From Streptomyces calvus (GTDB taxonomy: Bacteria; Actinomycetota; Actinomycetes; Streptomycetales; Streptomycetaceae): DNA of 64,000 nucleotides. Where the stretch lies: positions 124,001-188,000 of the forward strand of contig NZ_VCNP01000009.1 of assembly GCF_006782915.1 (NCBI RefSeq), written 5' to 3'. The position numbers and the translations under genes are program-made. The notes beneath the pieces are model-generated. The model did no database searches. It was not told the DNA's origin and was given only the letters and a program-made list of their open reading frames with translations. The stretch's first letter is position 1. Every line of letters starts with the position of its first letter. Shown here piece by piece: positions 1-8,412 of the stretch.

Positions 1-620
1 GCGGGCGGATCCTGCTGGACGGCCGGCCCGTCACCGGTCCGGGACCGGACCGGAGCGTCGTGTTCCAGCAGTACGCGCTGCTGCCGTGGCGGACGGCGCT
101 CGGAAACGTCGAGTTCGGACTGGAGGCCACCGGCGTGCCGCGGCGTCCACGTGCCGCGCGCGCCAGGGAGTTCCTCGGGCTCGTCGGCCTCTCCGGGTTC
201 GAGGACCGGCATCCGCACGAGTTGTCGGGCGGGATGCGGCAGCGGGTGGCGATCGCCCGCAGCCTCGCCTACGACCCCGGCGTCCTGCTGATGGACGAGC
301 CGTTCGCCGCACTGGACGCGCAGACCCGGGAGTCGCTCCAGGACGAGCTGCTGCGCATCTGGCAGCGCACCGGCAAGACCGTCGTCTTCATCACCCACGG
401 CATCGACGAGGCGGTCTACCTGGGACAGCGCGTCGCCGTCATGACGTCGCGGCCGGGACGCGTCAAACAGGTCGTGCCGGTCGCCCTCGGCTCCCGTACG
501 GCCACGGACGACCTGCGTTCCAGTCCCGAGTTCGCACGCCACCGGCACCGGATCTGGTCACTGCTGCACGACGAGGTAACCAGGGCCCAGCGGTTGGAGA
601 AGGAGGAGGTTTCCGTATGA
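1..620 (+). CDS. ABC transporter ATP-binding protein, nitrate/sulfonate/taurine type (5' end outside window)
   Basis: The coding frame is open from base 3 and lacks its start and Walker A region, which lie upstream of the window. What is present includes the Q-loop (VVFQQYALLPW), the ABC signature LSGGMRQR, Walker B VLLMDEPFAALD and the switch histidine in FITHGIDEAV. This order and the wording of the Q-loop and D-loop are typical of the SsuB/TauB/NrtD family, which powers import of sulfonates, taurine, nitrate or similar small oxyanions. It ends in ATGA overlapping the permease gene, so the two are translationally coupled. The TauD-like dioxygenase downstream favours an organosulfur substrate, but the substrate itself cannot be read from the sequence. 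Confidence 0.93.
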   Translation, partial: GRILLDGRPVTGPGPDRSVVFQQYALLPWRTALGNVEFGLEATGVPRRPRAARAREFLGLVGLSGFEDRHPHELSGGMRQRVAIARSLAYDPGVLLMDEPFAALDAQTRESLQDELLRIWQRTGKTVVFITHGIDEAVYLGQRVAVMTSRPGRVKQVVPVALGSRTATDDLRSSPEFARHRHRIWSLLHDEVTRAQRLEKEEVSV

Positions 621-1579
621 GCCCCGTACCGGGCACGACCACCGGCAGCGGCACGACGGCACCGGACTCCGCACAAGCCGCCGCACCCCTGTCGGCCCCC
701 GCGCTTCCCGCACCGTCCGCACCCACTGCCTCCGCGCCGTCCGAAGGTCCGTCCTCGGACGCACGCCGGGCCCTCGCCACCACGGAACGGATCCGCCGGT
801 CGGTGCGCCGGCTGCCCCACCTGCTGCTGGGCGGGGCGACCAGGTCCGCGGCGATCGTGGCGCTGGTGCTGCTGTGGGAGGCCGCGCCGCGACTCGGCCT
901 GGCCGACCGGACCTTCCTGCCGCCGTTCAGTGAGGTCGCCGCCGCCTGGTGGGACCTGGCCGCCGACGGCCAGTTGGCCGACAACGCACGCGCCAGTCTG
1001 GTGCGCTCCTTGAGTGGATTCGGTCTCGCCGTGGTCTGCGCCGTACCGCTGGGCCTGCTGATCGGCTGGTACCGGCCGGTCGCCGACGTCCTGGGGCCGC
1101 TCCTCGAGGTCTTCCGCAACACGGCGGCGCTGGCCCTGCTCCCGGTGTTCGTGCTGCTGCTGGGCATCGGCGAGACCTCGAAGATCTCCATCGTGGTGTA
1201 CGCGTGCACCTGGCCCGTCCTGCTCAACACCATCAGCGCGGTCCGCACCGTCGACCCGACCCTGCTGAAGCTGGCGAAGTCGATGGACCTGTCCGCGGCC
1301 CGGGTGTTCCAGAAGGTCATCCTGCCGTCCTCGGTACCGATGATCTTCACCGGCATCCGGCTGGCCGGAGCGGTGTCGATCCTGGTGCTGGTCGCCGCCG
1401 AGATGATCGGCGCCAAGGCGGGCCTCGGATACCTGATCAACGCCTCGCAGTACAACTTCGCGATCCCGCAGATGTACGCGGGCATCGTCACGATCTCCGC
1501 CATCGGCGTGGCCTTCAACCAGTTGCTGGTGGCCCTGGAGAAGCGGCTCAGCTCCTGGCGCGTACCCGCCGGCGGCTGA
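617..1579 (+). CDS. ABC transporter permease, SsuC/TauC-like
   Basis: A 320-residue integral membrane protein starting in the ATGA overlap with the ATPase gene, preceded by GGAGGA. Residues 1-60 are a Pro/Ala/Ser-rich cytoplasmic tail, followed by about six membrane segments from residue 70. The coupling (EAA-like) loop is near residues 225-245 (TLLKLAKSMDLSAARVFQKV, ending in a proline-rich turn). Family knowledge: such permeases form a homodimer and work with a periplasm-type binding protein and an SsuB-type ATPase. The binding protein is not in the window and probably lies upstream of base 1. The long disordered N-terminus is unusual for the family. Confidence 0.93.
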   Translation: MSPVPGTTTGSGTTAPDSAQAAAPLSAPALPAPSAPTASAPSEGPSSDARRALATTERIRRSVRRLPHLLLGGATRSAAIVALVLLWEAAPRLGLADRTFLPPFSEVAAAWWDLAADGQLADNARASLVRSLSGFGLAVVCAVPLGLLIGWYRPVADVLGPLLEVFRNTAALALLPVFVLLLGIGETSKISIVVYACTWPVLLNTISAVRTVDPTLLKLAKSMDLSAARVFQKVILPSSVPMIFTGIRLAGAVSILVLVAAEMIGAKAGLGYLINASQYNFAIPQMYAGIVTISAIGVAFNQLLVALEKRLSSWRVPAGG

Positions 1580-1605
1580 ACCCGGCCGCCCTCTCCACGA
1601 CCGTC

Positions 1606-1665
1606 CCCGACCGATCACCTCCCGACCGGTCACCTCCCGACCGGTCACCTCCCGACCGGTCACCA
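1606..1665 (+). repeat. 15-bp tandem repeat, four copies
   Basis: Four head-to-tail copies of CCCGACCGGTCACCT fill half of the 131-bp gap between the permease and dioxygenase genes. The first copy has GATC in place of GGTC and the last ends in A. The period is a multiple of three. No hairpin or binding-site role is evident. It is one of several short tandem repeats in this window. Confidence 0.9.
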
Positions 1666-1710
1666 CCTGACGGCCACCACCTGGCGGCCACTTCACGGAA
1701 GGACACCCGC

Positions 1711-2613
1711 ATGACCACCGGCACCGGCTTCGACATCCGCAGGATCGGCGGCCGCATCGGCGCCGAGATCCTCGGCGTGGATCTCTCCGCCGACCTCGAC
1801 CCCGCCGTCGTCACCGAGATCAACTCCGCGCTCCTCGAACACAAGGCGCTCGTCTTCCGCGACCAGCAGCTCGACGACGCGGGCCAGCTCCGTTTCGCCT
1901 CCCTCTTCGGTGAACTCACCGCCGCCCACCCCACCGTGGCCTCCGTCGAGGGCCGGCCGCAGATCCTGCCCGTCGACGGCGAAGAAGGCATCCGCGCCAA
2001 CCAGTGGCACACGGACGTCACCTTCGTCCGGACGCCCCCGAAGGCGTCCACGCTGCGCAGCATCGTGGTGCCGCCCTACGGCGGCAACACCCTCATCGCC
2101 AACTCGGCCGCCGCCTACCGGGACCTGCCCGACCCGCTGCGCGAGCTCGCCGACCGGCTGTGGGCCGTGCACACCAACGACTACGACTACGCCGCCCCGA
2201 GGAACGAGAAGGCGGCCGAGTACCGCAGGCGGTTCGTCTCCCGTACGTACCGCACCGCCCACCCCGTCGTCCGCGTGCACCCGGAGACCGGCGAGCGCGG
2301 GCTGTTCATCGGCGGCTTCGCCCAGACCCTCGTCGGCCTCGGCTCCTCCGACTCCCGCGACCTGCTGCGCATCCTCCAGTCGTACGTCACCCGACCCGAG
2401 AACATCGTGCGTGTGACCTGGACGCCCGGTGACCTCGTCCTGTTCGACAACCGCATCACCCAGCACTACGCGCCCGACGACTACGGCGACCTCCCGCGCC
2501 TGCTGCACCGGGTGACCGTCGCCGGCGACGTCCCGGCCGGTGTGGACGGCAGCCGCAGCTACATCGTCGAGGGCGACGACGCCTCCGACTACACCCCGGT
2601 CGCGGCTGCCTGA
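1711..2613 (+). CDS. TauD/TfdA-family Fe(II)/2-oxoglutarate dioxygenase
   Basis: A 300-residue protein that aligns over its whole length with taurine dioxygenase. It has the N-terminal GAEILGVDL motif, the iron-binding H100-x-D102 (in QWHTDVTF) and the distal iron ligand H252 (RITQHYAPDDY). The 2-oxoglutarate-binding Arg lies about 15 residues later (RLLHRVTV). Family role: oxygen-dependent hydroxylation next to a sulfonate, sulfate ester or phenoxy group, releasing sulfite or the leaving group. It follows an SsuBC-type importer in the same direction after a repeat-filled gap, so import and oxidative desulfonation are probably linked. The ATG at 1711 has GGA-rich sequence upstream (ACGGAAGGACACCCGC). 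Exact substrate unknown. Confidence 0.92.
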   Translation: MTTGTGFDIRRIGGRIGAEILGVDLSADLDPAVVTEINSALLEHKALVFRDQQLDDAGQLRFASLFGELTAAHPTVASVEGRPQILPVDGEEGIRANQWHTDVTFVRTPPKASTLRSIVVPPYGGNTLIANSAAAYRDLPDPLRELADRLWAVHTNDYDYAAPRNEKAAEYRRRFVSRTYRTAHPVVRVHPETGERGLFIGGFAQTLVGLGSSDSRDLLRILQSYVTRPENIVRVTWTPGDLVLFDNRITQHYAPDDYGDLPRLLHRVTVAGDVPAGVDGSRSYIVEGDDASDYTPVAAA

Positions 2614-2620
2614 GACCCAT

Positions 2621-2661
2621 GAACCGCCGGGCAGGGGACACGCGCCCCTGCCCGGCGGTTC
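2621..2661. terminator. 17-bp perfect stem-loop between convergent genes
   Basis: GAACCGCCGGGCAGGGG pairs perfectly with its reverse complement across the 7-base loop ACACGCG. It lies between the stop of the dioxygenase gene and the stop of the convergent glucanase gene. There is no T tract, as is common for Streptomyces terminators, so it probably serves both strands. Confidence 0.8.
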
Positions 2662-2700
2662 GTGGAACGGCGGCGGGGCGCGCGGGCCCGTCTCAGGACG

Positions 2701-4875
2701 TCACGAGAGGTACGCCTCCACCTCACTGAACTGGGCCGCCGGCCAGCCGGTGTTGCCGGTGACGTGCAGCCGCAGGTGGCGGACGCTGCCGCTGACCGGG
2801 ATGGTCACGGTGTTGCCGGTGGCCGGGTCGAAGCGGTAGTCCTTCGAGGCGACCAGCGTCGCGTACGCCGAGCCGTCGGTGCTGCCCTGCACGGACAGTG
2901 TCTGGGTGCGGGCCTGCCACGCGGCCTGCGGCGGCAGCTTCAGCACCAGCCGGCGCACGGTCCGCGTGGAGCCGAGGTCGACCGTCAGGGACTGCGGGAA
3001 GGCGTGGTTGGCGGACTCCCAGTAGGTGTTCGCGTCGCCGTCGACGGCCTTGCCCGGGGTGTAGACGTCCTGGGAGCCGGTGGCCGTGGCCGTGCGGCCC
3101 CGGGCGAGGTTCACGTCCGGGTCGGGGTCGGGGGTGCCCTGGCCGGGCTGCGGCCACGTGGAGCAGTCCGGCCAGGTGCTGTCCCAGCCGGAGTTGCCGC
3201 CGCCGTCGGTGAGCGTGAAGGCGCCCGAGCCCGCCGGGTAGGGGCAGTTGTAGACGCCGGCCGAGCCGACGCCGGTCGCGGTGACGTCGCGGAAGGTGAC
3301 GGCGCCCTGGGTCTCCGCCTGCACGACGACCGTGCCCACCCGGTTCACGGTGGCGCCGTCGACGGTGATGTTCTTCGCGGCGTGTCCGCGTCCGCCGCCG
3401 GAGACGAACTCGAAGGCGCTGTAGGGACTGTCGGTGACGGTCGTGTTCGTGATCTTCACCTGCGCCTCGACGGCGCTGTCGTAGGAGTCGACGCGCAGGG
3501 CGCCCATCGGGTGGTTCCAGTTGGGGTTCATCGCGCCGGTGCGCACGAGGGTGTTGCCGTCGACGGTGATGGTGCCGGACAGCGGGTGGAAGGGGTCGAG
3601 GAACTTCTGGTTGGAGATGGCGATGCCGCTGCCGAGGGCGTTGGTGTCGGTGACCAGGTTGTTCCGGACGGTGATGTCGGTGCCGCCGTAGATCGCGATG
3701 CCGTTGGCGAGGTTCGGCTGCGAGACGGTGTTGTTCTCGAAGGTGCTGTCGGTGTTCGGCGCGTACAGCGACCACATGGCGAGCGCGTCGTCGCCCTGGT
3801 TGCGCAGGAAGTTGTTGCGGACCGTCACGCCGCGTGCGTTGCCGTTGAGGTTGAGTCCGTCGGCCGTCATGTCGAGGAAGCGGTTGTTCTCCACGACGAG
3901 GTTGTCGTTGGTGCCGGTCAGCCAGAGGCCCACCTTGAGGTGCTGGAGCCACATGCCGGAGACGGAGGAGTTCGGGCCGAGGGAGCCGTTGACGAAGTTG
4001 TCCGGGTTGGAGTCGACCCGTTCGGTGACCTCGCCGATGACCGCGAAGTCCTGGATGCGGACGTTGCCCGCGGAGTTCTGCTGGTCGATGAAGCGGGAGG
4101 TGCGCACGATCGAGTGCCAGTGTCCGGCGCCCCGCAGGGTGACGTTCTGTACGCCGTTCAGTGAGGAGGTGAGGCGGTACTCGCCCGGCGGTATCCACAC
4201 CACTCCTCCCTGGGCGGCGGCGATGGCCTCCCGGAACGCCTGTGTGGAGTCGCCCTGGCCGGTGGGGTCGGCGCCCTTGTCGGTCACGGAGACGGAGCCG
4301 GCGGGCCGCGCGGCCGGACCGGCGGCCTGCTCGAAGTCGGCGACGTCCACGGTGACCTGGACGCCGGTGGCCTGGAGGGCGACCTTGTCCCCGGCCTGCA
4401 CGTCACGGCCGAGCAGCAGCCGGGAGTTGGCGTAGAAGTGGTGGGTGCGGGCGCCGGGGATCCAGCCGGTGTCGACGTAGGAGTACTTGGAGGTCACCGG
4501 GAGGGTCCTGGCGAGCTTCTGGCCGTTGACGTACACGTCGAGCGAGCCGGACTGGCCGTCGGGGACGCTGTAGGCCACGTTCACGGCGTTGGCCGCGCGC
4601 GGCACCGTGAACTCCACGCGCTGACCCGCGTTCAGTCGTACCGCCCGGCGGCCGGAGGCCTCGGAGGCGAGGGTGCCCTGGGTGTGGTCGGGGCCGATCT
4701 TCGAGCCGGTGGTGGTGGCGGACTCGGCCTCGACGGAGGTGAAGGGGAGGGTGGCGCCCGCGGCGTGGGCGGGCACGGGGGCCAGGGCGACGAGCGTGCC
4801 GGCGGCCAGGGCGACCGCGACAGCGACCGCGGACATGCTCCTGACGGTGGACCGGGTGGTTCCGTGCGTGCTCAT
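2701..4875 (-). CDS. secreted beta-helix glycoside hydrolase with CBM6-like and F5/8C domains, probable GH87 alpha-1,3-glucanase (mycodextranase)
   Basis: A 724-residue secreted protein. Residues 1-38 are a signal peptide ending APAHA. Residues 48-185 form a CBM6/35-like beta-sandwich (starting VEAES, ending VADFEQA). Residues 195-560 are a right-handed parallel beta-helix of the pectate-lyase superfold with repeated V-x-N-N turns, including NQGDDALAMWS, which I take as the acidic active-site segment. A Pro/Asp linker and a discoidin (F5/8C) domain close the protein (residues 590-724). This domain order matches Streptomyces proteins annotated as GH87 mycodextranase. It is the last gene behind the sugar ABC transporter and alpha-glucosidase, 46 bp downstream of the latter, so it probably makes the oligosaccharides they import and split. 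The GH87 assignment is from memory of the family; another beta-helix family such as GH55 or PL is possible. Confidence 0.75.
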   Translation of the reverse strand: MSTHGTTRSTVRSMSAVAVAVALAAGTLVALAPVPAHAAGATLPFTSVEAESATTTGSKIGPDHTQGTLASEASGRRAVRLNAGQRVEFTVPRAANAVNVAYSVPDGQSGSLDVYVNGQKLARTLPVTSKYSYVDTGWIPGARTHHFYANSRLLLGRDVQAGDKVALQATGVQVTVDVADFEQAAGPAARPAGSVSVTDKGADPTGQGDSTQAFREAIAAAQGGVVWIPPGEYRLTSSLNGVQNVTLRGAGHWHSIVRTSRFIDQQNSAGNVRIQDFAVIGEVTERVDSNPDNFVNGSLGPNSSVSGMWLQHLKVGLWLTGTNDNLVVENNRFLDMTADGLNLNGNARGVTVRNNFLRNQGDDALAMWSLYAPNTDSTFENNTVSQPNLANGIAIYGGTDITVRNNLVTDTNALGSGIAISNQKFLDPFHPLSGTITVDGNTLVRTGAMNPNWNHPMGALRVDSYDSAVEAQVKITNTTVTDSPYSAFEFVSGGGRGHAAKNITVDGATVNRVGTVVVQAETQGAVTFRDVTATGVGSAGVYNCPYPAGSGAFTLTDGGGNSGWDSTWPDCSTWPQPGQGTPDPDPDVNLARGRTATATGSQDVYTPGKAVDGDANTYWESANHAFPQSLTVDLGSTRTVRRLVLKLPPQAAWQARTQTLSVQGSTDGSAYATLVASKDYRFDPATGNTVTIPVSGSVRHLRLHVTGNTGWPAAQFSEVEAYLS

Positions 4876-4921
4876 GTGCTGATCCCTTCGTGTGGGGGTG
4901 CGGGAACGAGCGGGTGCGGTC

Positions 4922-6556
4922 TCAGGCGCGCAGCCAGACCGCCGTGTCCTGCGGCAGTCGTCCGTCGGGGTCGAGCGGGCCGCTGGCGAGGAGGATCCCG
5001 GCGGGGTCGGGCAGTGCGGCCGGGGTGTCGGAGAGGTTCACCAGGCAGCGCGCACCGCCGGCCCGCGCGAAGTGGAGGACGCCGTCGGGTGCGGGGAGCC
5101 AGGTGAGCGGTCCGTCGCCGAAGGCGGGGCGCAGGCGGATCGCCCGGCGGTACAGGGAGAGCATGGAGCCGGGATCGTCGAGCTGGCGGTCGACCGCGTG
5201 GTCCGCCCAGCCGTCGGGCTGCGGCAGCCACGGTGTCCGACGCGACCCGAAGCCCGCATACGGCGCGTCGGCCGCCCAGGGCAGCGGCACCCGGCAGCCG
5301 TCGCGTCCCGGGTCGACGCCGCCGGACCGGGCGTGCATCGGGTCCTGGATCAGCTCGCGCTCCACCTCCACTTCCGGCAGGCCCAGTTCCTCCCCCTGGT
5401 AGAGGTAGACCGCGCCGGGCAGGGCCAGTGACAGCAGGGCGGCGGCGCGGGCCCGGCGGGTGCCCAGCGCCAGGTCCGTGGGGGTGCCGAAGGCCTTGGT
5501 GGCGAAGTCGAAGCCGGTGTCGGCGCGGCCGTAGCGGGTGACCGTGCGGGTCACGTCGTGGTTGCACAGCACCCAGGTGGCGGGGGCGCCCACCGGAGCG
5601 TGCTCGGCGAGTGTCTCGTCGATGGAGGCGCGCAGCCGGGCCGCGTCCCAGGGGCAGGCCATGAAGGAGAAGTTGAACGCGGTGTGCAGTTCGTCGGGGC
5701 GGAGGTAGCGGGCGAAGCGTTCGGTGTCCGGGAGCCAGACCTCACCGACGAAGACGGCCCCGTACTCGTCGGCGATGGCCCGCCAGGAGCGGTAGATGTC
5801 GTGGAGTTCGTCGCGGTCGACGTAGGGGTGGGGGTCGCGGCCCTCGGTGAAGTCGGGCAGCCGCGGGTCCTTCACCAGCAGCGCGGCGGAGTCGATGCGC
5901 ACGCCCGCCACGCCCCGCTCGAACCAGAAGCGCAGGATGTCCTCGTGCTCCTGGCGGACGGCGGGGTGGGCCCAGTTGAGGTCGGGCTGTTCCGGGGCGA
6001 ACAGGTGGAGGTACCAGTCGCCGCCCGTATCGGCAGAGCGCGACGGGCCGTCCTGGACAGGGTCAGGGGAGGCGGGAAGGCGGGTCCAGGCGGGGCCGCC
6101 GAACTCCGACCGCCAGTCGTTCGGCGGGAGTTCGCCGTGTTCGCCGCGGCCCGGGCGGAAGTGGAACAGGTCGCGTTCGGGGCCGCCGGCGAGGGCGGCG
6201 CGGAACCACGGGTGCTGGTCGGAGACGTGGTTCGGCACGATGTCGACGATGGTGCGGATGCCCAGCTCGCGTGCCTCGGCGATGAGTTTCTCCGCCTCGG
6301 CGAGGGTTCCGAAGGCCGGGTCGATCGACCGGTAGTCGGCGACGTCGTAGCCGCCGTCCTTCATCGGGGACAGGTACCAGGGGTTGAACCACAGGGCGTC
6401 GACGCCGAGTTCGGCGAGGTACGGAAGCCTGGCGCGGACGCCCGCGAGGTCTCCGGTGCCGTCGCCGTCGCCGTCGGCGAAGCTGCGGACGTACACCTGG
6501 TAGATGACGGCGGAGCGCCACCAGTCGTCGCTCCGGGCAGGGGTGGGCTGTCCCAC
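4922..6556 (-). CDS. GH13 alpha-glucosidase (oligosaccharide alpha-glucosidase, AglA type)
   Basis: A 544-residue cytoplasmic alpha-amylase-superfamily enzyme with no signal peptide. It starts with the TIM-barrel opening YQVYVRSFADGDGDGTGDL, typical of oligo-1,6-glucosidase and alpha-glucosidase. Region I is DIVPNH (to H110). The nucleophile is D222 in GVRIDSAA, the acid/base is E272 in VFVGEVW, and the third acid is D334 in CNHDVTR. It splits alpha-linked gluco-oligosaccharides to glucose. The 36-bp gap to the upstream permease gene puts it in the same operon. GTG start with AAAGG eight bases upstream. The order regulator-E-F-G-glucosidase is the same as in the S. coelicolor maltose cluster, but the secreted glucanase downstream suggests nigero-oligosaccharides as natural substrates (inference). 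Confidence 0.93.
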   Translation of the reverse strand: MGQPTPARSDDWWRSAVIYQVYVRSFADGDGDGTGDLAGVRARLPYLAELGVDALWFNPWYLSPMKDGGYDVADYRSIDPAFGTLAEAEKLIAEARELGIRTIVDIVPNHVSDQHPWFRAALAGGPERDLFHFRPGRGEHGELPPNDWRSEFGGPAWTRLPASPDPVQDGPSRSADTGGDWYLHLFAPEQPDLNWAHPAVRQEHEDILRFWFERGVAGVRIDSAALLVKDPRLPDFTEGRDPHPYVDRDELHDIYRSWRAIADEYGAVFVGEVWLPDTERFARYLRPDELHTAFNFSFMACPWDAARLRASIDETLAEHAPVGAPATWVLCNHDVTRTVTRYGRADTGFDFATKAFGTPTDLALGTRRARAAALLSLALPGAVYLYQGEELGLPEVEVERELIQDPMHARSGGVDPGRDGCRVPLPWAADAPYAGFGSRRTPWLPQPDGWADHAVDRQLDDPGSMLSLYRRAIRLRPAFGDGPLTWLPAPDGVLHFARAGGARCLVNLSDTPAALPDPAGILLASGPLDPDGRLPQDTAVWLRA

Positions 6557-6592
6557 GGTGCGTGCCTTTCTCTTCTGTGAAGGGTGCCGGTG

Positions 6593-7459
6593 TCAGCCCT
6601 TGGTGCTGCCCGCGCTGATTCCGGCGATGATGTGCCGCTGGAAGACGAGGAACAGCGCGACCATGGGGATGCTGGCGATCACCATCGCGGCGATGAGCAC
6701 GGTCAGTTGGATGTTCTGCGAGAGCTGTACGAGGGCCACGCCGATCGGCTGCTTGTCGGTGTCGGAGAACACCATCAGCGGCCACAGGAAGTCCTGCCAC
6801 ACGGCGACCAGCGCGAAGATCGACACCACGCCGAGCACGGGCCGGGACATGGGCAGCACGATGGACCACAGGGTGCGCAGCCGGCCCGCGCCGTCCATCT
6901 CGGCGGCCTCCAGCACGTCCCTGGGCAGCTGGTCGAAGAACCGCTTGAGCAGGTAGAGGTTGAAGGCGTTGGCGACGGCGGGCAGCCAGATGGCGAGCGG
7001 GTCGTTGAGCAGCCCGAGGTCCGCCACGGTCAGGTACTTCGGTACGACCAGGGCCTGGGCCGGGACCATCAGCGTGGCGAGGATGCCGCCGAGGACCAGC
7101 TTGCCGAAGGCGGGCCGCAGCCTGGACAGGGCGTAGGCGGCGGCCGTGCAGAACACCAATTGGAACAGCCAGGCGCCGGCCGCCTGCACCACCGTGTTCC
7201 ACAGGTGGGTGGGCAGCTGCATCAGGTCCCAGGCGTCGCTGTAGCCGCTGGTGTTCCAGCTCTCCGGGACGAGGGTGGGCGGGGTGCGCGCCACCTCGTC
7301 CGGTGACTTCATCGCGCCGCTCACCATCCAGTAGACGGGGAAGAGGAAGGCGAGCGCGAACAGCACGACGACGCCGGTGAACACCGTCCAGTAGGCGGCC
7401 CTGCCGCGGGGGCGGGCCAGCACGGCCGGGGAGACGAGGGTGCGGGTGCCGGCGCTCAT
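6593..7459 (-). CDS. carbohydrate ABC transporter permease, MalG type
   Basis: A 288-residue inner-membrane protein starting at ATG 7459 inside the ATGA overlap with the preceding permease gene. It has six predicted membrane segments, the first at residues 25-50, and the MalG-type coupling motif EAAEMDGAGRLRTLWSIVLP near residues 180-200. With the MalF-type partner it forms the channel for an oligosaccharide. No ATPase gene is present in the locus. Streptomyces sugar importers commonly share the ATPase MsiK encoded elsewhere, which I assume here. Confidence 0.93.
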   Translation of the reverse strand: MSAGTRTLVSPAVLARPRGRAAYWTVFTGVVVLFALAFLFPVYWMVSGAMKSPDEVARTPPTLVPESWNTSGYSDAWDLMQLPTHLWNTVVQAAGAWLFQLVFCTAAAYALSRLRPAFGKLVLGGILATLMVPAQALVVPKYLTVADLGLLNDPLAIWLPAVANAFNLYLLKRFFDQLPRDVLEAAEMDGAGRLRTLWSIVLPMSRPVLGVVSIFALVAVWQDFLWPLMVFSDTDKQPIGVALVQLSQNIQLTVLIAAMVIASIPMVALFLVFQRHIIAGISAGSTKG

Positions 7460-8406
7460 GCGGCCTCCTCTGCGGAGCGGGTGAGCCGGAGGTAGACGGC
7501 GGAGAACACGCCGAGCAGGGCGAGGAGCATCACGCTGAGCGCGCAGGCGCCGCCGAAGTCGTTGTAGAGGAAGGCGTACTTGTAGATGAGGTAGAGGACG
7601 GTGACCGTGGAGTTCTCCGGACCGCCGCCGGTGATCACGAAGGGTTCGGTGAACACCTGCATGGTGGCGATGATCTGCAGGAGCATCAGCATCAGGATGA
7701 CGAACCTGGTCTGCGGGATCGTCACATGGCGGACGCGCTGGAGCAGGCCCGCGCCGTCGAGTTCGGCGGCCTCGTACAGCTCGCCGGGGATGGACTGCAG
7801 GGCGGCGAGGTAGATGAGGACGGTGCCGCCCATGTTGGCCCAGGTCGCGACGAGGACGAGGGAGACCAGGGCGGTGTCGGCGCCGTTGGACCAGTTCGAG
7901 GTGGGCAGGTGGAGGAAGCGCAGTGCCTCGTTGGCGAGGCCGGCGCCCGGGTCGTAGAACCACTTCCACAGCAGGGCGCTGACCACCGGCGGGATCATCA
8001 CCGGCAGGTAGACGACGACCCGGAAGAACGCCTTGGCGTGCCTGAGTTCGTTGAGGACGAGGGCCAGCACGAAGGGGATCGCGAAGCCGATCAGCAGGGC
8101 GAGCAGGGTGAAGGTGAGCGTGTTGCGCCAGGCGGCGCCGAACTCGGGGTCATGGAGGACGCGGGTGAAGTTGGCGGTGCCGACCCATTCGGCTTCCGAG
8201 CCCGGTGTGTACGTCTGGAAGGCGATCACGACCGCGCGGATCGCCGGGTACCAGGAGAACAGCGCGAAGCAGACGAGGCCGCCGGCGAGGAAGCCGTAGG
8301 CGCGCAGGTGGTCGGCGAGGCGGCGCCGTCTGCGGTCCCCGGCCGGGGACGGCGCCTGCACCGGGCGGACCGGTGGGAGCGGGGCCGGCCGTTCGACGGT
8401 CTTCAT
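7456..8406 (-). CDS. carbohydrate ABC transporter permease, MalF type
   Basis: A 316-residue membrane protein with a proline-rich cytoplasmic start, then about six membrane segments. It carries the coupling motif YEAAELDGAGLLQRVRHVTIP near residues 215-235. The phrase ITGGGPENSTVTVLYLIYKYAF is characteristic of CUT1 sugar permeases. It lies only 6 bp downstream of the binding-protein gene stop and overlaps the next permease by four bases, so all four genes are co-transcribed. Confidence 0.93.
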   Translation of the reverse strand: MKTVERPAPLPPVRPVQAPSPAGDRRRRRLADHLRAYGFLAGGLVCFALFSWYPAIRAVVIAFQTYTPGSEAEWVGTANFTRVLHDPEFGAAWRNTLTFTLLALLIGFAIPFVLALVLNELRHAKAFFRVVVYLPVMIPPVVSALLWKWFYDPGAGLANEALRFLHLPTSNWSNGADTALVSLVLVATWANMGGTVLIYLAALQSIPGELYEAAELDGAGLLQRVRHVTIPQTRFVILMLMLLQIIATMQVFTEPFVITGGGPENSTVTVLYLIYKYAFLYNDFGGACALSVMLLALLGVFSAVYLRLTRSAEEAA

Positions 8407-8412
8407 CGCCGG

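Noticed and set aside
86..616. Long plus-strand frame inside the ABC ATPase gene.
   Set aside because: It is an alternate frame of high-G+C DNA; the ATPase frame has all family motifs.
2662..4164. 500-residue plus-strand frame opposite the beta-helix glucanase.
   Set aside because: Composition is Val/Gly/Arg-rich with no domain; the minus strand has a signal peptide and three domains.
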